Of a stretch of 64,000 nucleotides of DNA, positions 12,185-27,200 are shown in pieces. The stretch's first letter is position 1, and each line of letters opens with the position of its first letter. The notes beneath the pieces were generated by a model. It worked only from the letters and a program-made list of their open reading frames with translations, was not told where the DNA came from and searched no databases. This DNA is from Dimorphilus gyrociliatus (lineage: Eukaryota; Annelida; Polychaeta; Dinophilidae): positions 2,192,422 through 2,256,421 of the forward strand of contig CAJFCJ010000002.1 in assembly GCA_904063045.1 (NCBI GenBank), in the 5' to 3' direction. The position numbers and the translations under genes are program-made.

Positions 12185-14703
12185 TTAACTAGACATTTGA
12201 GCTAGGATGGAAGCAACACTTTCTTTTTCATTAACTTGTTCCTCGTTATTACCTTTTTCTTCAAGGAAATCATCGCATTTGCCATTGTCAACTTCTTTGT
12301 TAGGTGTATAATTATTACGCTGATCCTCTTCATCCTCTTCGTCCTCTTCTTCATCTTCCTCCTCTTCCTCTTCTTCTTCTTCGTCATCTTCCTCTTCCTC
12401 CTCATCCTTCTCATCTTGAAGAAGCTCTTCCTGATCATTTTGGCCACCTTCCGTTGCACACATACCGGGTTTCTTTCCTATTCTGGGCTTAGCTACGAAT
12501 TGAACATCATCTTCTTCTCCTGTAAATCCTGGATTGCTTATGAGAAATTGTTGAGCATTTCCGGTGGAACCAGAAATTACGGCAACCTCTTCATATTCTT
12601 TACCGTGCTCTTCTTCCAAATGAGCTACAGCTTCCTTCTTTCTCCTAAATCCACCATAACAAACGGAACAATAGTAGGGGAATTTTCTCAGATGAACGCC
12701 AAGCATATGTTGCATCATGTTCCCTTTAACTGTGAATCTTTTTGAACAATATTCGCATTGAAACCTTTTCCCTTGTTTTCGTTCGTGTACTATTTCAATA
12801 TGTTTCAACATATTATCCCTTAAATGGAATCCTTTACCGCAATAACTGCAAAACTCCCTGTGTTCACCGTGAATAAATTTATGCCTCCTTAATCTCCCTT
12901 TCGTTAAAAAGTCTTTACCGCATTCGTCGCATTGGAAAACTTCGGTTGTATCGTGTACGCAGTTTATGTGTTCCCTTAAGGAACGACGCTCTGTAAATGT
13001 TGCGCTGCATCCAGAACATTCATATTTCCGGTCGGAAGAATGACATTGGCGAACGTGCTGTCTAAGTGATATATCGGTTTTATAGGATTTTTGGCAAATA
13101 TCGCATGTGACACGTTCATTTTGTTCATGCTTTTGTTTGATATGAGCAGCCATGTTGGATGATGATGAGACAAGAACTTTACAAATTGGGCAGGGAACAC
13201 GCATTAGAGGCCGAATTTCTGATATGTAATCGTTTACATCGTCTTCTTCGCCGTGTATATTTTTGACATGACGGAAAAGATAAGAATAGTCCCTAACAGT
13301 AGCATCGCAGTAACGACAATGTATGACAATATCTTCCCTAGCATATCGCCTTCTTCCACGACCTCTACCGCGTCCTCTACGAGGGGCAGTGGGTTCATTT
13401 CGAATACGCCCAGTTGGAATAAATTTAAACTTTTTTCCCTCAGCATTTGTGAAAGTAGTAATCGGTGGTAGGTCAGATTTTCCTTCTTCCTCTTGCTCTT
13501 TTAGTTCAAGACCTTTAACTTCGTTGTTATCCGTACTGGCTGATAACTTGACACTAGAGCAATTAAGAACTACCTTCTTCAATTGTAATTTTTCGTCCTC
13601 TGTTAAAGTTGATTCGTTTATTAAAGTCTTAAGAATTTCGGTATCATTTGTCCAAATTTGTGTTTCTTTAGAGCCTTGATCGTCTTTATCAGCTTTAAAG
13701 CAAGCAGTTTCGGAAACTTCAGACTCTGTAAAGGCTTTGGCTAAGCGCTTTTTCTGTGGTAGGCACGCATCGAAATTATATACATCTCCTTTTGAGGATT
13801 TATCGTCTGGCTTCTTCCACAGTTCCTCCTCTGGTCTAAGCTTTTCAGCAATATCCGCTAAACGCTCTAATTCTCTTTCACAGAACTCTTCATCGTCTTT
13901 ACCGTTGTTTACTTCTGGCTTTAAATCGGTTTTTAACCGTTTTCTCGCCGCTATTTTATCTGAGGACGAACGCTTAGGTTTCTGTGCAACTTCTTCGCCT
14001 TCATCGTTGTCAGTAGAAGTTGCGCTTTCGATACGATATTCACAATATTCTTTAAAATCTTCCTTACTAACAGTTTCCACATCAACGGAAAGAACTGTAT
14101 TTAGACAATAAACTATATAATTTTAATCAAGGAAAATGTAGGCCTACAGCAAAGAAATATATTAATAACGCACAAAGAATAGAAAGAAAAACATTTCATT
14201 GAGACTATAAAATGAAACATTCTAATCACCTAATCTTGTTATTAGCAGTCTGAAAGGGTTTGTTACAAAATAATGCTACTTTTAGACTATGCTTTTCAAA
14301 GGTGTATATTGGTCAATGGAAGAGAATTGTTTAATTATCATTTTCTGATTCAACACGCATGGGGGCATTGTTACACAGGTATTACAACTTTACACAACGA
14401 AAACTGTAAAGCCGCCATATTGAATTCGAAACTACTGTAAAACTGCAATGCGTGTATTGAAATATTCTTGCATGCGTACGTTATAATCATATAGATGGTT
14501 ATAGATTAAAAAAATATCGAACCTGTGACGTTGATCTTTACTGAATTATCCTCTAGTCTTTGTAGAGTAATTTCACTGCCAGTATTTTCTTGAGAATTCA
14601 ACGCTCGAAAGCAGGCCTTTACTTGATGTTTAAGATGATAACAAGCGTCTACAACATTATCTGGTAAAACTAATTCGACGCTTGAAATGACGTCCCCTTT
14701 CAT
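12185..14703 (-). CDS. Eight-finger C2H2 zinc-finger protein with acidic tail
   Basis: Probable nuclear DNA-binding protein of 696 residues, not assigned to a named family. Exons 14523-14703 and 12185-14094 join in phase 1 (ACAG donor side, ATACAG acceptor side). The start is the ATG at 14703 (MKGDVISSVELVLP). The N-terminal half is charged, with a basic patch PKRSSSDKIAARKRLK that could be a nuclear signal. A Gly-Arg run (RRGRGRGRGRRR) sits just before the fingers and resembles an AT-hook/RGG element. Eight C2H2 fingers follow, from CRYCDATVRDYSYLFRH to CSVCYGGFRRKKEAVAH, with non-TGEKP linkers. The C-terminus has an acidic stretch of about 40 Asp/Glu with few interruptions, then a Ser-rich end. 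Antisense open frames over the acidic tract are artefacts of its simple codon pattern. Confidence 0.85.
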
Positions 14704-15238
14704 TTTAATAAATGTTTGAATAGGAGATATTTTCAATTAACTTTATGTTAAGCATCTTTTTCTCCGTGACCTGACCCGGAAGTGCCTAGAATTAAGCCAA
14801 TTTTATCGTACGAAAATAGGACTAAAGATAAATATAATTAATAAAAAAATATAATCATTTTAATGAGTAAATTTTGCAATTTTTTCATAATTTATAGCAA
14901 AAAATGTTTCTTTGTTATTCCTGCTCATAGATGGCGTTTGGATAGGAAGGTAACAATTAGTGGCGCCACCTAAAAATAGATTCATGTAAGCAATGGAAAA
15001 ATCTACGATAAATTTACATTTCAATACTATAAATATAAATAAAGACATTGAAGAGAATATTTATAATTATGTGATTAATTAATCATTAATAATATTCCAA
15101 ACGTATGTTTATTCAAACGTATAATTTGCCAATGGTCATGTTCAAAAAAATTTCTCGTGTATACATTGTACATAAAGGAAAAACAATAAAACTTTAAAGT
15201 ATTTTTGATTAATTGATATATGTTATACTATATCCATT
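14704..15238. other. Gap between zinc-finger gene start and dynein stop
   Basis: No gene supported. Two GGCG motifs lie close together: TAGATGGCGTT at 14928-14938 and AGTGGCGCCACCT at 14959-14971. The latter reads as a CTCF-like core on either strand. A small open frame at 14860-15048 has no recognisable features. Confidence 0.4.
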
Positions 15239-18200
15239 TTATTTAGTATCGCACAGAAGACCCACTCCTCTTAAAATCCAATGATCGGCATCCTTTGGAG
15301 TTTTTAATAACAGCGGGAAAATGTAGTTCAGATCTGTTCTTCTTGGTTTCTTGTAAACAGGACATTCATATAAGTTATTTGCTTTTGGTCTTTCCGTGTT
15401 AATTGCGAAGACGTGGACAACGGGTAGCATTGTATATAATACTTTTGCGGTTGGTTCTGACAATTTACAATGTTTTCTATCCCAACCAGCTCCGTCTATG
15501 TATAGTCCATGAATGTAAACTCCTTCTGGTGGTGAATTATTAACGTCTTCTTTCATCATTTTAGTAACATCGTTGTTTAATACGACGGAATCGAGAGCCC
15601 AGCCCTTATGGGCTCTTGTAATTTCTTGTCTCATAGCTGTAAGGAAACCTTGAGGATTAAAGAAGCCTGTCATCCAGAAAGCTTGAGGTCTTCCATCAAA
15701 GAGCCAGCTACGGAATTGAGCATTTCTATCTAGTAGATCTGTGAACCAGAATCCGAGAGTTGCTGATTCCCATGAAATTCTTCTCCATGTATTTGGCACT
15801 CTCGCGTCATACATATTATCCAAAGCATCTCTAAGATTATCCGACATGATAATTGTACCGTCAATAGCCAACTTCAAGTCAATTAAAGTTGTTCTTACTA
15901 AGGAAAGAACTTTTTGTATTCTGTCAATTTCTTGTCGAAGGAAGATGTTCAAAGGTTGTAAATTGCCCATTTTTCTTAATTTATCTTTAACTTCGTGGGG
16001 AACGTAATCTTCAGGAAGTTTTTCCAACATATCATCTGCTAAACGATACACAACTGTTTCTCTAGTCTCTCCTCCGCCGCCACCAGCATCTTTTGGTTGA
16101 ATATTAACGATTGTTGCAAGCATTTCGTTTGCTGTGTTCGTTTGATAAGTAATATCAGCATTAGGATGTAAACCGAATGTTTCAGGTGAATCCACGAGTG
16201 GTAAATTCTCGATAAATGCCCTATATTCATCGATAGTCTTGCATTTAGGTATTTTATATCCGGTGTAAAAATCGAACGTGTCACTAAAAATGTTCTCACC
16301 GAACCAGACTTTAGCGTAAGTATTCAAAAGTCTCTTATCATAATCATCCGTCACTCTTCCACCGTATTGAACTTCTCCAATCATATATCGTACAGTATTC
16401 CAACTAACTCCCTTTTTAGGATCCATGTCGTCCAAGTGATTTTGAACGAATTGAACCGTAGATGTAAAATCGGCCTGATTAAATTCATAGGGAATATTCC
16501 AACCTATAGGACCGAACTTTCTTCTCTCCTGTACTGTTGTATGAAGGAAGGCAACAGCATATAACGTTGGCTTCCATTGAGGAAAGTTGGAATAATCCAA
16601 CATTTCCTGGTTGATAAGACCATACGTTCTCTTTAAGCCAGCTTTGACTCCTTGAGGTGGTTCGGCAGTAAATTTTATAGAAGATTGTAATAAATTGATT
16701 GGGAATTTTGGATGGACTTCGGTTGTGATCCAACAACGGAATCTATCATGCACACTTTCGGTAGATGTAATTGTGTCCAACAATTCGTCCATATAATCAA
16801 GACCTAAATGGCAATTTTGTAGTAATACCCAATGACCGTCAGCCATGGAATTAGATATTAAGCGACGGGCGTGAATTTCTTGGCCTTGACCCATAGAGAT
16901 TGCTCCACATTTTAGACCAACTTTCTTGGCTAATCTTTCGATATTTTCAGTAGGATCAGAACCCATGGACAAGAAACAAATCATGGGATTTCTATTGTTG
17001 CTCTCTTCCCACATAGTTTCCATATTAAGGATAACACCTTCGGCAAATTCTTTACCGAGGGCTTCGGCAACATATGTTTTGGCCATCGGAACAGTTCTAT
17101 CAGGACACCACGAACGAACTAATAATAATTTATGGAAAGTGTCCAAAGAAGTTCCATAACCATCCGGTATTGGAGCATCTTCTGGCGAATCTTCATCGAA
17201 CCACGTTTTCCATGCTTTGTCATTTCTTGCTACTTGTGATAGAATCTGAGTGAATTGTGGTAATTTACTTAATTCGACGAGATTGAGCCAAGTCATATCC
17301 ATAATCCATTTTTTGGGCTTTGGCTCAACAGTGTTCAAATCCAAGGCTGCTCCTCCTTTAATAAAGACTTGGAATTCATCTGCTTTAACCTTTTTCATGT
17401 TCATTTCAATTTTCAAAGTCATAAGTATTGTGAACATAAATTTATCCTCTTCGTACAATCCTCGTGCAGTGTATGCAAATGTTTCATAAGTGAGACAATC
17501 AATGATGTTTTGAATTCTCTTAGTGGTAACTGGTGATTTTACGGATTTGTGCATAGATAAATCAAAGAGTCCCAAAAATTGTCTGAGCGCTGTTTGATAC
17601 ATGACGTTTACCAAAGACATTTCAACTATCAAGAAATAGAGGATAGATCCTCTTGTTGCGACAGGACGGAATTCTTCTCTTGCAGAGTTGATTCTTGTTT
17701 CAGTTTCGGCTGCAATCTTCAATTTTTCACGTACTTCCTCTGAGGTTATCTTGGTTACCCTTAGTACTTCAATTAAACTTTCATCTTCTACTAGAGAACC
17801 CTGTGTCGAAGTCAATCTATAAAGAAGATTATCCTCCAACTCTTTCATTTTTAGATTGTTTGATGTAACTTCTTCTAAAAGTTTTGTTCTTTCGGCTTCT
17901 AATTCCTGTTTCTCAGTTAGAATAACTATACCTAACAATTGATCCTCCAAACCTTTCATTGTAACCGTGAAATCAATAATCGAAGTTTTGGCTGATATTT
18001 CTGGAGTGTAAGCTGGATTTCCTAATTTGGTTGTTATATACAATCTAAATCCATTCATAACATCAACTTCTTTATCCCCAACTTTAACCTTAAATGTTGA
18101 TCCTGATTTGATAAAATTCTTTTCCAAAATATTATCTAGAGCTGGATCAAGTTCTTCACCGACGTCCTCAATAAGTAGAGGCCTTCCTAAACTCAAAGCA

Positions 18201-21200
18201 TCTTCTAGATGGCTTCTAAAATATTTATGATTTAAGCTCGTCACTTGCATTTCATTTGCTGACTCTCTATTTTTGATCCACAATTTGCCTTGCCCCTGAG
18301 GATCTATTAAAAGTGGATATCTTGCTGCTTTCGTAACGATAAGACCATTTTGAATCGATAATTCATCATTAGGTAGACCTTGCAAACTCCATTCACCAAT
18401 AACTGAGGTATGTACCAACATTCCAACAATGTTAAGAGCGTCAGAGTAAGGTATCTTGTTCTGTTGGAGTTCTTTCTTCCAGTTTTTCAGCAATATATTT
18501 CTAAATTCCTGATTAAAGGGACCAGTGTACGATAGGAAACCTGTGGCAAGTAAAACGTCTCCTACTAATTTCTGGATCTCTGCTTCAAACGTTTTTGAAG
18601 CTTCGGTCCATCTTATTCTTTCTCCTGACAATCCTTCGATCAAAGCTGTAGCATTACCCATCTTTCTTCTGCAAGCTTCGGCATCTTCTAAAAGAGTTTG
18701 TTTCTCAGCCATGGCCGCATCGTACATGGCTTGAACTTCATCCAATTCTCTCTGCTTTTCGTCCAACTGAGCTTGAGCAGTTTCTAAATCTCTTGTAGCC
18801 ACCGATAATTTTGCCTCTTGAACCGCTAAATTAGCTTTAAGAGGCAGTACTTCTTTGTTGATACCAAAAAAAACAGCCATCGCAGTTGTCCAAGAACAAA
18901 GTCCAGCTACATCGCCACAAACTTTCTTAGCTGATTCCAAGTTATAATCTTCCATAGTGATATAGGGCGTTAATAATTCAACTGTTTCTTCATTGATAGT
19001 ATCTTTTGGGAAGGTTAGAAGTCCATTCAAGAAATTACTAGCAGACATCAATTTTAGAGCCTCACTCCAAGACGGTTTGGGGCAGGCTCTTTCTGGATCA
19101 GCAGAAACGGGCTCTAATTTTCTCTGAAACAATAACAATACGCAATCCATGATTCTCATGATCAAATGCGGAGGTTTGCCTAATTTTCTGACTGTTGAAA
19201 TATGACTTGGTTTGATGGTCTGCAAAGCAGCCTCGGCTTCCTCTAAAGCTGGCCTGGCTGCTTCCAGTTTACCTTCTGCTATCAACTTATCAGCTGCAAT
19301 TTCATCTACAATTTTCTGGGCCTTATCTTTCACTTTTTGTACTTGAGTCTTAACCTTCTCAGCTGCTTGAGCTTTTGATGTCACCTCCTGTAGTACTTCA
19401 TCTGCTTTTTTATTGGCTACAGCTAATTCTTTTTCCTTAACAGCAAGTTCCTTGGAGAGTTCATTAACAGATTCTGTGGCTTCCATGAGTTTCTTTAAAC
19501 CGTTATTCATTCTTTCCGCTAATTCTCCAATTTCATCTTTTTTCATCGTATAAATAGATTTATAGCCATTTATAAAAGATAGATATGACTTGGGTGTAAC
19601 ATGAGTTTGTCTCCTGAACCTTTGGAAATAATCTGTGCAAACTTCGGCAACCATATCTTGAAACACTCCCATTGTGTTTACCACTGCTTGCTTAACAGTT
19701 GGTGAACAGACGATACTGAAATCAGCGAGGAAATGATTACTAACAGCAATAAGAGCATCTTTAGGCCAACGTTGGAACCAATCCATGGTACAACCGGAAA
19801 TTAAACCGGGGAATTTAAGTGACCTGGACCTAAATTTTTCACCAACTGGACTGAAACATAATGCAACGTGGAGATTAGCTTTAACTCTTGACATATAATA
19901 ATCATATAGATTCTCATTAGTTGGAGGTCTCCTCGGGAACTCGCGCTTCATTACACCAATTAATTCTTGGAGTATTTCGTCCATTTCATCTCTAGCAAAT
20001 AAGTTTGATACTTCTCCTGAACTCAATACGTTGTTCATGTATTCCAGGAAACCTTCATCCTTTATCTCATTGTCAGTAAAAAGGAAAGTAATGCCCTTTC
20101 CTTCAGCTCCAGAAGTCCTATAGAGATATTTCAAATCTTCCATGAGGTTTGAAATGTTATATGATCTAGTCAGAGTAATTTGAAATATTTTATAACCAGC
20201 AATGAAAGATGCTAATCTTGTTAGAGATTGTTTTCCTGAGCCACCAACACCTACCAATAGGGCATGACCTTTTGGTGTTCTAATAATTCTGCTAATTTTC
20301 ACTAAATTTGTCATGGCATCTTCAAAGAAAACCAAGTCCATTTTTCCTCCTCTTACCATTTCGTTATATTGTTGTTGATAAGATTTTAACTTTTCGGAGA
20401 GCTGCTCGAAGGAGTCAATTGGTTCATAAATTTTCGGAGCGTCTAAATCAACGTCGTCTCCTTCTTCACCTATTGTTAATAGTTGTATGAGACGAATTCA
20501 TATGTTAATATTTTCGCTGTTGTACATTATATTTATAACATATAAAGCTGTAGACCTTAATAGGGGAATAATATTGAGGGAATGTTATACCTATGGACTT
20601 CTTGCGTATGATAGTACAACATATGATTTCTCATTCATGCATTTGTATATTTTAAGAAACATTGACTACTAATTTAAGTAATGAAGTGAAGGTTACTACT
20701 GGGATATCTAATACCTTTTGGTCGAGGTTTGCCCTCGCTATCCTTAGGAGGTTCCATTAGAACTAATTTTTTAATTATCATTAGTTATTATTAATATTAT
20801 TTAGACTTTGGTAGAAGAATAATGTTTAGGAAGGGGAGAAAATTATGATAATAGTAAAGCATTACTTACCAGTTGGTTCGGGAGCATCTCGTAAGAAATC
20901 AACGAAATAGGGAGTCTCTTGCATTTCTTTTAAATTATTACTGCCGCAATCTTCTTCGGCAGTCTGTTTAAGAGCCAATTCAAACCAATCCTTATCGGCA
21001 AAAGTTGTAAATCGATCTGCAATAACTCTATAGCATTCGTGTTTCCACAAAGACATAATTATATCGGGTGTTTTGACAACGTCAGCAGTTGTAACAAGCA
21101 TACCCTGCCAAATTCTTGATAAATCTCTTAAGTTAAAAACGTAATGAAACTTTGCTGGCGTTGGAAGCATCTTGATTTTTACTTTTTGCCATAAGCGTCT

Positions 21201-24200
21201 AGTTGCGGGTACTAATTTTTCAACTATTTGACAAACTTCATCTGGGAAGTTTCTTTCCTTACAGAAATAACCAGAACCGATAGTTTTAAAAATTTTATCG
21301 ATAGAGGCATTCGATGGCAACGTACAGTTAAATATATTAAATTGTCTCTTTAATCTTTGAGGGATATCATTTCTTCCACCACCGGGATGAATCATAGCTC
21401 CCATCATTTGAATATCAACAATAGTTGTAAATTCTCCTGGTTTTTCTAGATTGTAAAAGCCCTTCATTTCCATCATCTGTCTTGTAATTTCGTTTGTTAC
21501 TTGATCTCCCCATTCGTTAATAATTGGCATATTAATATCATCAACAAATACTGTCATTTTCTTTCCTGCAGGGGGACCATATGTTGTACCCATTCTTTTG
21601 TCAACATAACTTTCAACTGTTCTTTGAAACATATATGGAGTCGAAGCAGATGAGAAATTGAATGATTTGAACATATGTTGCTCTGGATCATATTTTCCGC
21701 AATATCCTTGAATCATAACTGTCTTAGCTGAACCCTGTTCACCGATGAGAAGAACTGCTTTACCCTGTTTTGCTATTGTATGTATAAGAAAATCGGTTCT
21801 TGTATTGTCAACGTTAGGTACTAAAATAGTTAGGTAATCTGGAATAGAATCGGATGGATAAGTGTATTCTGGGACTCGTTTTTCCCAGTGTTCCCAGTCG
21901 CCATTCTCTCCAGGAACATATTCAAATATGGTGTCTTCCCCTGAAATTGGAGGTAGATTTAAACTACTCTCGTGACTTTGGAAAAACTCTTGCATTTTTT
22001 TCCTATCATCTATTTCAAGTAATGCTCCTAGTGACCACATTATACAAAATACAATAAGATTTTGAAGGTGATTTTTGCTTAGGTCCTTAGAAGATTCATC
22101 ATTTCCTGGTAATAAACCAGTTAGCAAATCGAGAGCTTGCCTGGTGTACATGCATTCCAAAATTTCCATTTTCGGATTTAAATTTTGTGTAACAAATTTG
22201 TATAAATCCGGATAAATCGATTCAAAAGTATCCAGTATGGTATCTTGTCTATTAGGCGGTTGATGTAGGAGCCAACCCTTCAAAATAGGCTCCCAGTCCA
22301 TAATGGAACTTGACATGAAGACCATACCGTTTCTCGATACGGTAGCTGGGGAGGCGTTGTCAATGTTATGAACCTCAAAAACAATCTTACAATTTGGGGC
22401 CATAGGAATACGATCACCGTTAGCTAATGTTAAAGTTTTATTATCGTCCAGTACAGAGTTAAGATTTTCAATCCATATAGCGTCTACTGGACCATCCAAC
22501 AACAACCATATATGTTCACCCTTTTTAGCTTTGTGAGTTCTTCTCCATAGCGTTGAGAAAATACCGTCAGTCCAATCATTAGTTGAAACGTCTAGTCTGC
22601 CGAACATTTGAGGAGCTGTAATAGCTTTAGGATTCATTCTCATCTCTCGATGGGGTTCGCCGCATTCGCTCATGGCCTTCATAAGTACATGAATACAGCA
22701 AGTCTTACCAGCTCCAGATGGTCCAAGCGTCATCATACCATGACGAACCCTCTGCGTTTCGAACAATTGGATAAGTTTCAATACCCATGGGGCATGATGG
22801 ACCAGTTTGAATTGGGCTACTTGATTTTCAATAGCTTTTTCTGTTTCTGGATAACCAGCCTTATCTAGGACCATACCTGGGAAAAGATCGTCAATTAAAG
22901 ACATAAACAATGGTTCATCTTCATCAACCAATTTAGATAAGTTCATATCTCTAAGAACTCTCATAACGATTGTTGATTCAGAGTCCTCAGGATTTGCTCT
23001 TTTGAATGCTCCTAAAGTACGGAGAACGGATAAAATGTTACGTAAGCCAAAATCGTAATGGACTTGTTTTGATAATTGTTCTTCGCATAGTTTATATAGA
23101 GTGTAGAATTTTTTGGACAAAATTTGATTTTGGAGGAAACCACAGGAGGCCAATTTTACACGTATAATAATAGCTCTGTCTGGAACCATCATGGCAACAG
23201 TTCTAAAGTTAATTTTTAGATTTTCAGGCAGTTCTTGACGTCCAGCATAACCAGGATTCATTGTTAAGAAAAGACCAAATTCTGGATCCAAATCGACCAG
23301 ATCACCATCTGTAAAGATAAACTGAGACTTTCTCTCCTTCTTGCAGTTTAGAACAATAGCAATTTGTTGGGCAGCCACAGATAAAACAGGAAGTTCAATA
23401 CGATTGAATTCGTCGAAACAACCCCACGAACCAGATTGGGCCAAACCTTTGTAAATTCTTCCAAGACCACGGTAATCCATCTGATCCGAACAATTGAACA
23501 CTACAACGTATTTTCCCAAGCATCTACCCATATCTTTTGTTGTCTCTGTTTTACCCGTTCCAGCTGGACCGGCTGGAGCTCCTCCTAAAGACATACCAAG
23601 GGCTTGTGACAGTGTAATATAACACCTGTCAGTTAAAGGAGTAATTACCAATCTTTCTGTACAGCCCAAAAATTCGTTTTGGTATATAAAATCAACATCT
23701 GTAATCGATACAAGACATTTATCTTCGTCCTCTTTAAAGTAGAATCTAGATTGTTTCAACCATTCAAAATCACCAGGTGACCTAATGTGCATTTTAACTA
23801 AATCATCAAATATATCTTTTTGATGTACGTGAATTGTAATCAACGTTTCAAATTTAGTTCTTTCAATCTTTGTCAAATCTTGTGTTGTGACATCGATAAG
23901 ACAGGTAAGAATATCGCCAAATTTCTGATTTGTCTGCTGCATGATCTTCTTATCGGATCTAGCACCTTGTAAAGCTATTTCAGAATCTCTTGTCCAGATC
24001 ATTTGTAAGGCTAGCAGACCAACCTGAGCAGGGAACATATTTTCAAACTCTATCAATTTAAATTGTGGGTCACCAATAGATATTGAAGCAGCTCTTATGA
24101 TGGAATGAATAGATTTTCTTGACATTGCTAACAATTCGGCTAACCAATTTTCAACGTTACCTTGGGCCATTATGGGACCATCCAAAGGTACAGTTTCGCC

Positions 24201-27200
24201 TTCTTGTGAATTTAGCTGTAATATCTTGTCATAAACTTTATCATCGAATGTTACTGTTCTAGTATTATCAAAAACGCTTAATAAATGAGCTTGGATAGTA
24301 TGAGAATCAGAAGCTTGACCTAAGATTTCCAATAGTGCAGGATCAGATACAAAAAAGAATCTTGGAAATAGTAATCTCTTCTTCTCTAGATATCCTGTTA
24401 AAGATTTTTGACACATTTCTAACTGTTCTAAAAGATGAGGTAATAGTTGACTAAGAGTATCATCGCCCATGCAACATTGTACAACATTTGGATTTTCATG
24501 AGCTTTTTGCATAATTTTTATCCATGATTTATCTATATTGGAAAACCTTTTGGCTTCTTGTGGCAACTGCTTGGCAATATCTCCACCAACGAAAACAGCC
24601 TCCAAATATATCCACAAGTTTTGAACGGTTAGCCAGTTTTCTATTATTTCTGTTGTACCGGTTAACTTGTGAACCCAATCTTGGATTTGTGGTTTGAAAG
24701 GTGCGTTATATCTGTTTGACATGAGTGATCCTAATATCATAAGAGAGTCTTCCATAAGAGATACAGTTTCCGATGTTGTATCTCCTTTCAATAAAAGTTC
24801 ACCGCGAGTTTTAAATGCACCAAATTGAAAGTTTTGGACAGACCAATCGCTGATAACTTGCTTTAATTTTGCATCAATATCCTTTTCTTTCACAGCTGAT
24901 ATGCAAATATCTTCAATATCTTCTTTATGATCTAATAATGGTGCTTCCATGATATTTTTTAGTAAAAAGTTATCACTTTCAACATCGAATTGATGGTTTG
25001 TAACATTAGCCATTCTATCCCAATGACGAGTCATCATTGCTTTGTTGGCCATCATTTCCAAAAGAGGGCAAGTTTCGTTAAAATCATCAATCTTTTTACG
25101 AAGTTCCTCATACGCTTGCCAATCTCTTAGAGCTTTAGGCAACTTTCGGCATTTATTTTGGAAGTCAAGTAAATCTGAGTTAATTTTCTCTATTTCAATT
25201 TCAACCCAGGAAATCTCATTGTAGCCGTCGATTGTTTCCAAAACGGCATTGTATAGTGAATAAAGTTTCTGTAAAAGGTTAAGCTCTTTTCGGATACGTT
25301 GTAATTCAGGATATTCTGTAACTGGCAAGCCAAATAGCTCTTCTCCTCCTGAATAAGTTTGAAATTTTCTCCATAATTCGTCGAAACGTGCTTGAAAGAT
25401 GTTGAGACGATCACTTGCCTCTCGGGGAGGTGTACCTTGAACCATTGGACCATTTTTATCGTAATCTTCAACGAATACATCAACGTCGACAATATACTTT
25501 TCAACCCCGCCCAACAGATTAGATTTAAATTGCGGTTGAATTTCCAAAAGATGACTCTGGACAACGGATGCTTGGGCTTTAAGCTTTTTCCAGCCGTAAG
25601 CCAAAGTGTCAACCCTTTCGGCATTTCCGTCGTTAAAGAAAAGATTATATTTGTTTAAGAGAGCATAAGCCTCTTCAATAGGACCTATAGTTAAATCTAT
25701 TTTAATTTCGTTGTCTCTTATCTCTGCTAAAGCGGCCATGTGAGCTCGTACATCGTCAAGATCTTTAACAGGTCTGCATAGCCGTTTCATGACATTGTCG
25801 AACCATTCAACGGTTTCATCCATCTCCCTGGCACATTTCTCATTCAAGTGTTTACCATAGGCTATTTTCCATGCTTTACATTCGGCTATTAAACCCTGCT
25901 TTAATCTGTCGGTGATCAATAACAATGGACCAACTCTAGCCGATGGTTGCAGATCATCAATGGTTTGCTCTAGATTCTATAAGAAACAAAATTTTATATA
26001 ATAAGAAAAGTATGTAAATGTAAAATTAAACTTAAATCTTACGTTGTATTGTCTTAATTGTCCTTCAAACTCGGTCATTATTGGGTTTGATTCCATAAAT
26101 TCTTTAACCTTTATTTCAATTTCACCTTCCCACAATTCACCGTAACATGCCCATGTTTCTAATAATTCTAAAACATCACTTTTAAAAGTTGAAACAATTG
26201 CATTCAGTTGAATGACGATTTTAACAACATCCTTGTGATCAGCAATAATTTTGTGAAGGGGCTTTATAATATTCTGAGGCATTACTTTCGCAACATCTTC
26301 CCCTTGTTCAGCTGCTCCCATTTCCAATTCCTAAAAATATCCCAAAAAAGGGTTCAAGAATGTTTAATTTTTTTAAATATCATCTGCAAGCAAAATAGAA
26401 TGTGGTGTGCTGTATTTTGTGCCGCACACTATGTCATGCAAAAAGGGTCAAAGGTGAATGAGGGTATTTTGTTTGGTGGGGATAACACAGAAAGAATCAC
26501 ACCTTGTTTCGGTTAGTATCTCTTGAAGCCATTAGGAGACGCTGTTAAAAAATTAGATATGCACAGCAAACAGTGAAAATTTACGACTGCAGTTTACGAA
26601 GGGTAGGTACCAGGCGATAAGATAATTCAATAGATGTCTTGCAAATAGAATAGAGAATTTTTTAAGTGAAAGCAAAAATATCTATTGAATTATATCAGAT
26701 AGATTTGGTACCGTTATCAGTTTACATCATTTAACAAACCTTTTGTTGTAAGCGTTGTTGTAGCTGTAAATGCTGCCATTGAGGTATACCTTGAGCCATC
26801 TTAACGATAATTTGCACAACGTTTTGTAAAACGCTTTGAACCTCTTCAAGGCTGGGCTTCATAACAACATTTGGTATTGCAAGGACTATATCAGCTTTTA
26901 AAAGAGCTGGTTTTTGTTCAATCTGCATTTCATCTCTTAAATATTTACTTGGAACGTGCATTCTCCTCTTGATAGAATCTAATGAAAGTCTTGTGCATTT
27001 GACCAGAGCTTCTGTATTTCTTGTTGTGTAAGTGTTTAGGAAAACATGATAGGCGTCAGGCTCCTTGTCATTGGAATCCTTCTCATCGTGACCTATCATT
27101 TTTGATATTTCTGATGGCGATAATGGAGCTTTCAACATTTCTAATAACTCATCAACAGCCTTTTCTACAACCATAGATTGTTTGGCAAGATCGGCTGCGG

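Noticed and set aside
12236-12745. 169-codon plus-strand frame rich in Phe and Leu
   Set aside because: Reverse of the GAA/GAT-rich acidic tail of the zinc-finger gene; composition explains it.
14860-15048. 62-codon minus-strand frame between the zinc-finger and dynein genes
   Set aside because: No homology recognised, AT-rich composition, lies over GGCG motifs in a gap.
26208-26516. 102-codon plus-strand frame in the dynein gene
   Set aside because: Spans an antisense exon and an intron; no recognisable product.
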